DNA of 64,000 bases from DASRAJ01 sp035638255 (GTDB taxonomy: Bacteria > Bacteroidota > Bacteroidia > Chitinophagales > UBA10324): NCBI GenBank assembly GCA_035638255.1, contig DASRAJ010000095.1:32184-96183 (forward strand), written 5' to 3'. Position numbers and translations under genes: made by a program. The notes beneath the pieces were generated by a model, which was not told the DNA's origin, ran no database searches, and saw only the letters and a list, made by a program, of their open reading frames with translations. Positions 34,908 to 43,098 of the stretch are shown in pieces; position 1 is the stretch's first letter, and each line of letters begins with the position of its first letter.

Positions 34908-36401
34908 TCACATGGCTGGTGTCTTTTTCAATACTTCGTTGCGGATGAGCGCATAATCAATTCCGTTGAAATTGTAAATGGCAACCTGCTTATAGAGCGC
35001 ATTCGCTTTGTCAGCATTGCCGGCCGATTCATTCGCCATAGCCAGCCAATATTGGTAGTACACGTTATTCTCAGGATGGTCCTGTTCAAAATGACTCACA
35101 GCATCACCATAATCCTTTTGCTTCATTGAAATGTATCCCATCACAAAGTGATATGGATCCAGTTTGTTCGGATCGTTGACAGATTCCAGTGTTGACTTTA
35201 TCTGCTCTGCTCTTGTTTTTGCGTCACCATAGTTTTCTTCCATTGCTGCAAGAACCGATTGCCAATACAAGTTTGTTGCCTGTTGTGTGAGCTTCGCCTG
35301 TTCAGTGCCAATGTCATTTCCGGTTTCAGTAACCATGGGTTCAGTCATTGGAATTAAACTCTTCAACGCGGCAGCATCCCCTGTTTGCATTGCGATGCGC
35401 TCGCAATCTCCGAGGTAGGTGAGTTTGGCATTCTTTATCACCGCAGGCGATTCGCCCGATGAATCGGCTTTCATTTCAAATTCCATCAGCTTGTCATTGC
35501 CTGTTTTGAAATCGCCCTGGTACAAATAGGTTAAGGCAATGTATTCGTTCGAGGTAGTTTTTGAAACATCATGCGTGCCTGCGTCAGAGTAGTTTTGGCG
35601 TGCTTCATCATAGTTGCCGAGGAATGTGTTGGCATGCCCTTTCTTGAAATATCCTTCTGAAGCATTTGGATCCAGCTCGACAGCTTTGGAGTAAGCATCT
35701 CTCGCTTTTGCCAGATCATTTTCTGCACGGTAGCAATCGCCGAGTGCGATTTCTGCACCCGGGCTTTTTGGAGCCAGCGAGACTGTCCGTAACGCATATC
35801 CTTCTGCCGTCTTAAAATCTCTTGGCTCAAAAAAAAGATACGAGCCCGTCAGTGCTGCGTATCCGCCAACCCAATTGGAATCAAGCTCTACTGCTTTTTG
35901 ATAACAGGCTCTCGAGTTTTGAATGTCGTTACCTCCCGCGTACGTTGCTCCCAAATCAACCTGCGCTCTCGCAGCATCGGGAAATGAATCAGCAATGGTT
36001 TTGGTTATTTCCAAACGCTTGTTCCAATCACTGGTCAGGAAGGTTTCCAGGTAATCGTAGTACCATTTTTCCCAATTGCTTACACCTGAAAGATTTTCTT
36101 TTGCCTTTTTCATATCCTCCGCGAATTCCTGGGTCGTGTTACTGATGCCCGCCCGCAGCACGTAAGCGATTGCAAGTTTAGGATCCTGCTCAATGGCTTT
36201 TGTAAATAACATTCTTGCCTGTTGCTGGTCACCCTGGTCTTGCATCTCCAATCCCTGCTGCACGGAAGTTCTTGCATCATTCGATTGCGTAGTGACGGGG
36301 ATGTCTGTGATCTTTGTTTTCGCTTGCTTTTGAGCACAACCGACCATTGCTATCGCGATTGCCAGGCATGCAATCATTGAGATGTGTTTTGATTTTTTCA
36401 T
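34908..36401 (-). CDS. TPR-repeat lipoprotein
   Basis: 497 residues. A lipoprotein leader (ISMIACLAIAIAMVGC, lipobox MVGC) is followed by about ten TPR-like units: SVQQGLEMQDQGDQQQARML, AQVDLGATYAGGNDIQNSRA, EIALGDCYRAENDLAKARDA, GYFKKGHANTFLGNYDEARQ, HFVMGYISMKQKDYGDAVSH. It is probably anchored to the periplasmic face of a membrane as a scaffold. It is a single gene; partner unknown. Confidence 0.78.
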   Translation of the reverse strand: MKKSKHISMIACLAIAIAMVGCAQKQAKTKITDIPVTTQSNDARTSVQQGLEMQDQGDQQQARMLFTKAIEQDPKLAIAYVLRAGISNTTQEFAEDMKKAKENLSGVSNWEKWYYDYLETFLTSDWNKRLEITKTIADSFPDAARAQVDLGATYAGGNDIQNSRACYQKAVELDSNWVGGYAALTGSYLFFEPRDFKTAEGYALRTVSLAPKSPGAEIALGDCYRAENDLAKARDAYSKAVELDPNASEGYFKKGHANTFLGNYDEARQNYSDAGTHDVSKTTSNEYIALTYLYQGDFKTGNDKLMEFEMKADSSGESPAVIKNAKLTYLGDCERIAMQTGDAAALKSLIPMTEPMVTETGNDIGTEQAKLTQQATNLYWQSVLAAMEENYGDAKTRAEQIKSTLESVNDPNKLDPYHFVMGYISMKQKDYGDAVSHFEQDHPENNVYYQYWLAMANESAGNADKANALYKQVAIYNFNGIDYALIRNEVLKKTPAM

Positions 36402-36512
36402 GGTAAAAAATTTTAGGGTTTGTGAATCGTGTTAGTCATTCAGGAGAATGATGACGAATGTTGCACAAGATAAATTGGATTCTTTAAAATATGAAGCCGG
36501 GGACTTAAAGCT

Positions 36513-38039
36513 TTATATCTTCAATAATTTCTTAGTCATGATCCCACTATTGGTTCTGACCGAGACGAAATACATTCCCTGAGGAAGTTTGTTGCAATCA
36601 ATCTGTAATTGAAATCTGTCGCTTGTCGCTTGTGATTGCATCGGACACGTTACCTCCATTCCAATTTCACTAGTCACTCGAATTTCTGTAGCAGCAAAAT
36701 TTTCTTCCGAAAAGAGTAAGCAAGTTGTGGCAACAGGATTTGGATAAATCATCAGATTATCCTCAACATCATCGTTCTCACTCACCGATGTTGCAAGACA
36801 AAGAACAGTGGCGGTGATTCCGGGATCAGTCGAGCTATCCGCAGCAGCAACACTTGACGATTGCGATGCGGCGGTTGCAGTTGGTGTTCTTGTCACAAGC
36901 GTTAGCGTATCCGCAGTAAATGTTACAAAGGTGTCTTCGCATCCAGAATTACCATTCTCATCTGTCTTGACAACTTCATCACCCATCGCCAAAATGAATC
37001 CATTGTCACTCGTTTGTTCAACCGTGTTGATGAAGTAACCTCCCGAATATTGTGATGTCCATTCGATGTTTCCAATGCTATCAGTCTTCATGAGGTATTG
37101 ATTGTTGTTGAGGTCAAGCGATAGTATGATGAATCCTTTGTCAATGCACTGCTTCACTGAATATGCTCGCGGGTATATGAATGACGCGGAGTACGTCTTT
37201 GACCAAATTAATGTACCGTTGCTGTCAATTCTTGCTAAGTTAATTCCGGTGTTACCTCCACCACCGAGGAGATAGCCATGGTCATTTGTTTGACAAACAT
37301 CATAGCAAAAATTATACGTGCTGCTTATCGCATAACCTCTTTGCCATTGAATGGAACCGGATGAATTTGTTTTCACAATCCACATCTCGTACGAGCCCAA
37401 TTCGTTGTCATATCCTCCTACTATAATTCCACCATCACTTGTTTGCCTTCCCGGTTGCAGCACCCATGTTCCTGAACTCTTGCTGACTGTTTCCTGCCAT
37501 GCAACGGTTCCGCTTGCATTCACTTTAGCGATGAATCCTTTTGATGAATTTCCAACCCAACCTGTCACATAACATCCACCACCGCTTGCATTCATCACAC
37601 TCATTCCTTTATCGTAGCCGCCATTGTACAAAGTTTTCGACCAGAGTTTGTTTCCGTCGGAATCTGTTTTAAGAACATAAACTTCATAAGTGTTGTTAGT
37701 CTGATTCCAAAGCTGACCAGCAAGATAGAAACCTCCGTCACTTTCCGAATTCTCGATAGCATTTGCAGCAACATCTTTTGCACCGCTGTTTGTCTTGCAA
37801 CCAAAAGTCTTACTCCAAACTATATTGCCAATGCTGTCTGTTTTAATCATCATAATGTCGCTCGAGCCAATCCCGTATGCACTCGAAGAATCCGTTATGA
37901 TGTAACCGTGATCTTTAGTCTGACTTACGGAGGTGATTGTGACATCAGGATAGGTAATTCTGAATTGCACGGACTGCGCACTCAAGTTCATTATAGTCGC
38001 GCAAATACAGAGGAGAGAAAGAATGGTTGAGTGTTTCAT
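36513..38039 (-). CDS. Secreted T9SS-sorted beta-propeller-like protein (SDNGYI repeats)
   Basis: 508 residues from ATG 38039 (leader KHSTILSLLCICATIMNLSA). Six to seven repeats of about 50 residues occur, of the form DHGYIITDSS, DIMMIKTDSIGNIVWSKTFG, DGGFYLAGQL, EVYVLKTDSDGNKLWSKTLY and so on. Each pairs a GG(F/Y) turn with a KTDSxGNxxWxK strand, expected to build a propeller. The sorting domain starts at NLMIYPNPVATTCLLF. Paralogous with the genes at 58339 and 62119. Role unknown; extracellular binding is possible. Confidence 0.75.
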   Translation of the reverse strand: MKHSTILSLLCICATIMNLSAQSVQFRITYPDVTITSVSQTKDHGYIITDSSSAYGIGSSDIMMIKTDSIGNIVWSKTFGCKTNSGAKDVAANAIENSESDGGFYLAGQLWNQTNNTYEVYVLKTDSDGNKLWSKTLYNGGYDKGMSVMNASGGGCYVTGWVGNSSKGFIAKVNASGTVAWQETVSKSSGTWVLQPGRQTSDGGIIVGGYDNELGSYEMWIVKTNSSGSIQWQRGYAISSTYNFCYDVCQTNDHGYLLGGGGNTGINLARIDSNGTLIWSKTYSASFIYPRAYSVKQCIDKGFIILSLDLNNNQYLMKTDSIGNIEWTSQYSGGYFINTVEQTSDNGFILAMGDEVVKTDENGNSGCEDTFVTFTADTLTLVTRTPTATAASQSSSVAAADSSTDPGITATVLCLATSVSENDDVEDNLMIYPNPVATTCLLFSEENFAATEIRVTSEIGMEVTCPMQSQATSDRFQLQIDCNKLPQGMYFVSVRTNSGIMTKKLLKI

Positions 38040-38263
38040 TTCAGAAAAAATTTGATATGACAAGGTAATAAAGATTTGATTCTTTCTTCGCAATGCTTTC
38101 TAACCATTCTATTTGAAAACTCAGAGAACAGTAGAATTAAGACGTCTCGCTTAAACGGTCTGAATAGTTATACATGGATCCTTGTCTGAAGTAAAATTTC
38201 ATAAATGTTTTCAGGAGAAATCAGAACTTCGCACCTCTTTGAAAATCCAAAGTCTTAAATCCG

Positions 38264-38281
38264 TCCACAGGGCCCTGTGGA
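38264..38281. repeat. 18-bp perfect palindrome TCCACAGGGCCCTGTGGA
   Basis: It lies 10 bp before the DUF2461 start and is flanked by heptamer-like words (gaaaatc, caaagtc, ttaaatc). It could form a hairpin in the 5' leader or be an operator. Confidence 0.6.
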
Positions 38282-38290
38282 AAATCCGAA

Positions 38291-38956
38291 ATGTCAAAAC
38301 TTCACCCACAAACACTAAAGTTTCTTTCTTCCATCAAGAAGAATAACAACAGGCCATGGTTTGAAAAAAACAAACCGACTTATGAAGCAATCAAGGACGA
38401 TATGGTTGCATTCATGGCTGCGCTGATCAAAGAAGTGAGCAAGTTTGATCCGGCAGTCAAGGATGCAGATCCAAAAAAGTCAGTGATGCGCATCTATCGC
38501 GACATTCGTTTTTCTAAAGACAAATCTCCTTACAAGACAAACATTGGAGCCGGAATTTCCAGTGGAAAAATAACAGAATCGTCAGCCGGATATTACATTC
38601 ATATTATGCCCGGCGAAAGTTTTCTCGGAGGTGGAATTTGGATGCCGGAGTCGGAGAAGCTGCAAAAAATCAGGCAGGAAATTGATTACAACTTCAAGGA
38701 CTTTAAAAAGATTGTCGAGGCGAATTCATTCAAGAAAACTTTTGGTTCACTGGATAGAAATGAAAAGCTAACGCGCCCGCCAAAAAATTATTCACCCGAT
38801 AATCCTGCTATTGAATACCTGATGCTGAAAAGTTTTACCTGCGGTTGCAAGCTTTCTGATGCCGATGTTCTCTCCGATAAATTGGTGAAGAGATGTGCTT
38901 CTGTTTTTAAAGAGATGTATCCCTTCGTTAAGTTTTTGAATCAAGCAGTCGCGTAG
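38291..38956 (+). CDS. DUF2461 family protein
   Basis: 221 residues, matching the DUF2461/TIGR02453 family end to end: TLKFLSSIKKNNNRPWFEKN at the start, KSVMRIYRDIRFSKDKSPYK in the middle and YYIHIMPGESFLGGGIWMPE later. Cytosolic; no activity is known. It is divergent from the T9SS gene at 38039, with a 250-bp gap holding a palindrome. Confidence 0.93.
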   Translation: MSKLHPQTLKFLSSIKKNNNRPWFEKNKPTYEAIKDDMVAFMAALIKEVSKFDPAVKDADPKKSVMRIYRDIRFSKDKSPYKTNIGAGISSGKITESSAGYYIHIMPGESFLGGGIWMPESEKLQKIRQEIDYNFKDFKKIVEANSFKKTFGSLDRNEKLTRPPKNYSPDNPAIEYLMLKSFTCGCKLSDADVLSDKLVKRCASVFKEMYPFVKFLNQAVA

Positions 38957-38958
38957 TT

Positions 38959-39105
38959 CGTCATTGCGAGGAACGAAGGGTTGGTTTCAAAGCGCAGATG
39001 TGACGACCTGTTCCGATTTTTCGGAAAGCAATCCCCTGGACAATTAATTTGAACGGATTGCTTCGTCGCCCCTCGCATTCATCTCCCCGGCTCCTCGCAA
39101 TGACG
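38959..39105. repeat. Imperfect 147-bp inverted repeat (CGTCATTGCGAGGA family)
   Basis: The outer arms CGTCATTGCGAGGA and TCCTCGCAATGACG are exact reverse complements. Inner arms (gacgacctg, gaaagcaatccc versus ggattgcttcgtcg) also pair imperfectly. A TTCCGATTTTTCGGAA mini-palindrome sits in the left half. It fits a non-coding palindromic (MITE-like) element known from many bacterial genomes with this word. It fills nearly the whole 297-bp gap before hsp20. Confidence 0.8.
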
Positions 39106-39173
39106 ATTCCCCGGACTGAAAAAATTTCCGCTTCTACTCTGCATTTAAGAAATACTGTCCTGATAAGTTTTTA

Positions 39174-39196
39174 TTAGCAGAAAAACTGTCTGCTAA
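39174..39196. promoter_or_regulatory. CIRCE-like inverted repeat upstream of hsp20
   Basis: TTAGCAGA-N7-TCTGCTAA, perfect 8-bp arms, centred 69 bp before the ATG. HrcA operators (CIRCE) are TTAGCACTC-N9-GAGTGCTAA. Here the outer TTAGCA/TGCTAA is kept but arms and spacer are shorter, so HrcA control is possible but not certain. Confidence 0.5.
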
Positions 39197-39253
39197 AATG
39201 CATTGGTTCTTCATTTGACTAATAAGGCACGTAACCAAAAAAATTTAAAAGCC

Positions 39254-39694
39254 ATGTCATTAGTTAGATTCAAATCCAATCCGGTGGTGCCAACGTTCGA
39301 CCGCTTGTTCCGAAACATCCTGAGTGATGATTTCGATGGTTTCTTTGTGAAGCCCTTTACCAACAATTTTTCACCCGCAGTAAATGTGGTGGAAGGAAAA
39401 GAAAATTTCCGTCTTGAGATTGCTGTTCCGGGGTTCTCAAAAAATGATTTCAATGTGAAGCTCGATAACAACCTGCTCACAGTATCTGCAGAAAAGAAAA
39501 ATGAAGTGAAAAAGGATGAAGAGAACTACACCATGCGTGAATTCTCTCACAGTTCATTCAGCCGCACATTCACTTTGCCTGAAGCAGTTGATGCAAGCAA
39601 GATCTCCGCTGAATACACTGATGGAATTTTGAAGCTCGTGCTTCCGAAGAAAGAAGAAGTGAAACAAAAATCTCTCGAGATTAAAGTTTCGTAA
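39254..39694 (+). CDS. hsp20: Small heat-shock protein, Hsp20/alpha-crystallin
   Basis: 146 residues. The alpha-crystallin domain covers about 38-146: FSPAVNVVEGKENFRLEIAV, PGFSKNDFNVKLDNNLLTVS, and the C-terminal AEYTDGILKLVLPKK with the IEI-like tail (LEIKVS). It is an ATP-independent holdase that keeps unfolding proteins soluble. The ATG at 39254 is preferred to an upstream TTG. Preceded by a CIRCE-like repeat and followed by a strong terminator, so it is monocistronic and probably heat-induced. Confidence 0.93.
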   Translation: MSLVRFKSNPVVPTFDRLFRNILSDDFDGFFVKPFTNNFSPAVNVVEGKENFRLEIAVPGFSKNDFNVKLDNNLLTVSAEKKNEVKKDEENYTMREFSHSSFSRTFTLPEAVDASKISAEYTDGILKLVLPKKEEVKQKSLEIKVS

Positions 39695-39721
39695 GAGTTT
39701 GCATAGGGTTTTTAAGGGTGG

Positions 39722-39756
39722 AACCGGCGTTACAAATTGTGACGCCGGTTTTTTTT
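39722..39756 (+). terminator. Rho-independent terminator after hsp20
   Basis: AACCGGCGT and ACGCCGGTT form a 9-bp stem around a 10-nt loop, followed by eight T. Confidence 0.9.
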
Positions 39757-39760
39757 GAAA

Positions 39761-40132
39761 TCATTTAGATGGTGATTTACTTATGATCTGCTTTTTGATT
39801 GCAAGTGCCAAGGAAATCATAATTGGCACTATAGGAAAGTAAAGACAGATAGTAACGACTCTCTCAGACAATTCCAGTTTTTTATCATAGCTTGGTTCAC
39901 CATAAATTACATCAGTCGGAATAAAAATTTTAGAAATCAAAAACGAAAATGCAACACCTACGAACCACCAAACTAAACCCGACTCGAAAATTTTTGAAAA
40001 AGAAAGCAAGCGTTTAAAAAAGTATTTACTAATTAGAATTGCAGCGCCTGTAATTATCACAATGCTCAGGATATAGACAATCGCCCAGAGAAACAAGACT
40101 GCAATTGCCGGAGGTGAACCAAAACCAGCCAT
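39761..40132 (-). CDS. Small three-helix membrane protein, unknown
   Basis: 123 residues. Membrane segments are at about 8-32 (AIAVLFLWAIVYILSIVIIT), 48-68 (ESGLVWWFVGVAFSFLISKI) and 92-112 (VVTICLYFPIVPIMISLALA). A polar loop (GEPSYDKKLELSE) lies between helices two and three. No family is recognised. Convergent with hsp20 and 36 bp downstream of ogt on the same strand. Confidence 0.55.
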   Translation of the reverse strand: MAGFGSPPAIAVLFLWAIVYILSIVIITGAAILISKYFFKRLLSFSKIFESGLVWWFVGVAFSFLISKIFIPTDVIYGEPSYDKKLELSERVVTICLYFPIVPIMISLALAIKKQIISKSPSK

Positions 40133-40168
40133 ATAAATTTGTTGGACTTTAACAAATGCCTTGGATTG

Positions 40169-40645
40169 TTAGAAGAGATTTGGTTGTTTCATTCCACTCT
40201 CAAATTCCAGCAGCCATTTCTTCCTCCACAATCCGCCGCCATAACCCACCATACTTCCATCACTACCGATCACGCGGTGACAAGGGATAATGATTGCAAT
40301 CGGGTTTTTTCCATTCGCTGTTCCGGCTGCCCGAATTTTCTTTTCATCACCAAGCTCTCTTGCTAATTGTAAATAAGAAATAGTTTTTGCGAAAGGAATT
40401 TTCTGAAGTTGATTCCAAACTTGTTTTTGAAATACAGTTCCGTCAGGAGCTAATGGAAGATCGAATGATTTTCGTTTTCCGGCAAAGTATTCTTCAAGCT
40501 GCCGGACACATTTGTCAGTGAGCTTAGAAGATTCTTCAGGCTTTTCTTTTTTCGCTTCAAACGAGAGTAAAACAATTGAAGCATCATTTGCTTCAATCAA
40601 CAGCAAACCCACTGGCGAAGAATAATATGATGTGGCAATTTTCAT
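40169..40645 (-). CDS. ogt: Methylated-DNA--protein-cysteine methyltransferase
   Basis: 158 residues from ATG 40645. It repairs O6-methylguanine by suicide transfer to Cys122 in IIIPCHRVIGSDG. The HTH helix around VWNQLQKIPFAKTISYLQLA with the Tyr/Arg nucleotide-flipping region, AAGTANGKNPIAI, and the N-terminal RNase-H-like part (SSPVGLLLIEAN) are complete. Single-turnover DNA repair, cytosolic. Confidence 0.95.
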   Translation of the reverse strand: MKIATSYYSSPVGLLLIEANDASIVLLSFEAKKEKPEESSKLTDKCVRQLEEYFAGKRKSFDLPLAPDGTVFQKQVWNQLQKIPFAKTISYLQLARELGDEKKIRAAGTANGKNPIAIIIPCHRVIGSDGSMVGYGGGLWRKKWLLEFESGMKQPNLF

Positions 40646-40755
40646 TTCCAATTTTCAATTGTTTACATCTCGTTCCTACCGGATCTATGGATTTGCTGAG
40701 GGAATTGCCTGCTATAGACATTGCGTTCCTACAGAACTATCTGCCTTTGTTCTCG

Positions 40756-40804
40756 GTCCGCAAGTCTCATGTCCACAAGTCCCATGTCCATAAGTCTCAC
40801 CTCC
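40756..40804 (+). repeat. Heptamer array (AGTCTCA/TGTCCAC) abutting the arginine decarboxylase stop
   Basis: gtccgca, agtctca, tgtccac, aagtccc, atgtcca, taagtct, cacctcc: seven units, ending exactly at the stop codon at 40805. These are the reverse complement of the 15-bp array words at 24661. Confidence 0.8.
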
Positions 40805-42199
40805 TTATTTATATCCAAGAATCTTCAGCATACTCGCAGAAGTTTGCTGCTTGGCAAACAGCCGATCTGTAATATTTCCCTTCTTGTCTTTCTGAATGAG
40901 GATGACTTTTGGTGAAGGAATCAAACAATGTTTAATGCCGCCATAGCCACTGAGCTGATCCTGGTAGGCTCCTGTATGAAAGAAGCCTATGTACAGCGGC
41001 TCGCCATTGGAATTCTTCGGCAGAAATACCTGGTTGATATGTACTTCACTATTGTAATAATCCTGTGAGTCGCAAGTGAGTCCGCCGAGGTTTACCCGCT
41101 GATAATCTTTATCCCATTTGTTGATCGGAAGCAGAAGAAAGCGTTGTCCGATTCCCCACGTGTCGGGAAGTGTGGTGATAAATGAACTGTCGACCATGTA
41201 CCACAACTCTGCATCATTCTGTTGCTTCTGCGCAATGATCTTGTAAATGTTTGCACCGCTCTCTCCTACTGTAAAACTTCCGAACTCGGTGAAAATATTC
41301 GGCACAGGAATTTTGTTCTTCTTACAGGCATTCTTGATCTGCAGCACCACTTCCTTCACGATGTATTCATAGTCATAATCGAAGCCGAGAGAATTCTTGA
41401 TTGGAAATCCACCGCCGATGTTGAGTGAATCGAGCGTCGGACAAATTTTTCGAAGCTGGCAATACACGTTCAGCGCTTTATTCAATTCACTCCAGTAATA
41501 CACTTCATCCTTGATGCCGGTGTTGATGAAGAAGTGCAGCATCTTGAGCTGAAACTTTTTGTTGTTATGAAGCTTCTGAACATAATACTCAAGAATATCT
41601 CTCCAGCGAATTCCAAGTCGCGAAGTATAAAACTCAAACGTGGGCTCTTCCTCTGCGGCGATGCGAATCCCAATCTTGCAGGTGCCACGGACGGTGCGCT
41701 GGTACGCTTCAATCTCCTGCATGTTATCGAGCACCGGAATCACGTTGGCAAACCCATCATTGATAAGGGCAGCAATTTTACTTGTGTATGTTCTTGTTTT
41801 GAATCCGTTGCAGATGATGTAGCGCTCTTTATCAATCAATTTCTGCTCGTAGAGTTTACGAATGATATTGATATCGTACGCATACGATGTTTCGATGTGA
41901 ACATCATTTTTCACCACTTCTTCCAGAATGTGAGAGAAATGCGAGCTCTTGGTACAATAACAGTAATAATACTTCGCGTGATACTTGTGCTCCTTAAATG
42001 CTTTTTTGAACAACCCCTTGGCTTTATTTATCTGGGAAGAAATTTTAGGGAGGTAAATCATCTTGAGCGGCGTACCGTATTTGTGAATGATCTCCATCAC
42101 ATTCACGCCGTTGAAGTAAAGTTCATTATCAATGACCTCGAAACCTTCTTGTGGAAAATCAAATGTCTGGTTGACAAGATCTCGGTAGGTGTTGGTCAT
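40805..42199 (-). CDS. speA: Arginine decarboxylase (fold III, Bacteroidota type)
   Basis: 464 residues. An alanine-racemase-fold PLP enzyme converting arginine to agmatine for polyamine synthesis. PLP lysine Lys84 lies in AKYYYCYCTKSSHFSHILEE. The phosphate-binding GGGFPIKNS, the EFGSFTVGESG region (counterpart of EPGR) and the catalytic Cys-Asp pair in LTCDSQDYYN are visible. It is shorter than E. coli SpeA (about 660). Lysine/ornithine/diaminopimelate decarboxylases share the fold, so substrate is by family likeness. A good promoter lies upstream; a REP array starts at its -33 box. Confidence 0.85.
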   Translation of the reverse strand: MTNTYRDLVNQTFDFPQEGFEVIDNELYFNGVNVMEIIHKYGTPLKMIYLPKISSQINKAKGLFKKAFKEHKYHAKYYYCYCTKSSHFSHILEEVVKNDVHIETSYAYDINIIRKLYEQKLIDKERYIICNGFKTRTYTSKIAALINDGFANVIPVLDNMQEIEAYQRTVRGTCKIGIRIAAEEEPTFEFYTSRLGIRWRDILEYYVQKLHNNKKFQLKMLHFFINTGIKDEVYYWSELNKALNVYCQLRKICPTLDSLNIGGGFPIKNSLGFDYDYEYIVKEVVLQIKNACKKNKIPVPNIFTEFGSFTVGESGANIYKIIAQKQQNDAELWYMVDSSFITTLPDTWGIGQRFLLLPINKWDKDYQRVNLGGLTCDSQDYYNSEVHINQVFLPKNSNGEPLYIGFFHTGAYQDQLSGYGGIKHCLIPSPKVILIQKDKKGNITDRLFAKQQTSASMLKILGYK

Positions 42200-42246
42200 T
42201 TTCTTTCGGGAAGAAAAAAGATTTTAACGCTGATTTTTTTTGACGT

Positions 42247-42280
42247 GCAAACGTAAATGATTTTTCAGTTCGTGAAGCAA
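42247..42280 (-). promoter_or_regulatory. Promoter of the arginine decarboxylase gene (TTG-N22-TACGTTTGC)
   Basis: On the minus strand TACGTTTGC (42255-42247) matches TAnnTTTGC, and a TTG (42280-42278) lies 22 bp upstream, the usual Bacteroidota -33/-7 layout. It is 48 bp from the ATG. The first REP hairpin begins at 42279 and so touches the -33 element. Confidence 0.65.
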
Positions 42281-42317
42281 CCCCGTCAGAGGTTTTTTTC
42301 AACCCTGACGGCGGTTG
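42279..42317 (+). repeat. REP-like hairpin, copy 1
   Basis: CCGTCAG and CTGACGG form the stem with inner AGGTT/CAACC pairing around a T-rich loop; followed by CGGTTG. First of three direct copies left of the transposase remnant. Confidence 0.75.
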
Positions 42318-42326
42318 AGGACGGGA

Positions 42327-42364
42327 AACCCCGTCAGTGGTTTTTTCAACCCTGACGGTGGTTG
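42327..42364 (+). repeat. REP-like hairpin, copy 2
   Basis: aaccccgtcagtgg ... ccctgacggtggttg, same design as copy 1, spaced by 9 bp. Confidence 0.75.
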
Positions 42365-42374
42365 CGGGTAAGCC

Positions 42375-42411
42375 AAACTCCGTCAGTGGCTTTTCGCCCT
42401 GACGGTGGTTG
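42375..42411 (+). repeat. REP-like hairpin, copy 3
   Basis: aactccgtcagtggc ... gccctgacggtggttg, same orientation as copies 1 and 2, 30 bp before the transposase ATG. Confidence 0.75.
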
Positions 42412-42440
42412 TGCACGAGAAATTTTTCTACCTTTCGAAA

Positions 42441-43035
42441 ATGCGCGAGATGACTCCCACTCGAAAGAGGAAAATATTACCATCTCTTCAACCGAGGCAT
42501 TAACGGTGAAAATATTTTCAGAGAGGAAAGAAATTACATCTTCTTCCTTGAAAAATGGAAAGCATATCTCTCCTCCGTATTTGAAACATTTGCATACTGT
42601 CTTCTTAAAAATCATTTTCATTTCTTGATTCGAATCAAAGAGGAGGAAATCAAAATTCAGAATAAGGAAGGAATAGAGTACCTCGCTGATCCATCCCGTC
42701 AATTATCGCACGCGCTCAATAGCCATGCTCAGGCATTCAACAAAATTTACCATCGAACAGGCAGTCTTTTCGAGAGTCCCATTAAGCGAAAACTCGTTGA
42801 TGATGAAACATATCTCTTGAAGTTAGTTGCGTATAATCATTTTAATCCGCAGAAACATCAATTTGTTGACGACTTCAAAATATATCCTCATTCTTCTTAC
42901 CATAAAATTATCTCTGGCGAAAATTCCTTTTTAAACAAGAGGGAAGTAATCGAATGGTTTGGCGGTATCTCCAATTTCATTTTCTTTCATGATTCTTATC
43001 AGGAAGAAAAAGAATTCTTCTACGGGATTGAATGA
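42441..43035 (+). pseudogene. REP-associated tyrosine transposase (RAYT, Y1 family), decayed
   Basis: A promoter-like TACCTTTCG and ATG 42441 open a frame that starts as a RAYT would (MREMTP) but is one base out of phase with the remainder. From about 42455 the next frame reads LERGKYYHLFNRGINGENIF, YIFFLEKWKAYLSS, YCLLKNHFHFLIRIKEE and HALNSHAQAFNKIYHRTGSL, through FESPIKRKLVDDETYLLKLV to the stop at 43035. The metal-binding HFH (HUH) motif is kept. The catalytic Tyr expected in the FNSYAQAFNK helix is His. With a 5' frameshift and no Tyr it should be inactive. It is flanked by REP hairpins: three direct copies left, one inverted right. Confidence 0.8.
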
Positions 43036-43046
43036 AAGCCACCCGC

Positions 43047-43082
43047 AACCGCCTTCAGGGCTAAAAGCCACTGACGGGGTTT
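43047..43082 (-). repeat. REP-like hairpin, copy 4 (inverted)
   Basis: On the minus strand it reads aaaccccgtcagtggcttttagccctgaaggcggttg in shortened form: same unit as copies 1-3, one stem mismatch (CTGAAGG), opposite orientation. It ends 17 bp before the arginase ATG. Confidence 0.75.
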
Positions 43083-43098
43083 CCTTACCTTCGCCCCC

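Noticed and set aside
41534..42256. 240-residue plus-strand ORF
   Set aside because: Antisense to the arginine decarboxylase, whose catalytic motifs are clear; no recognisable protein in this frame.
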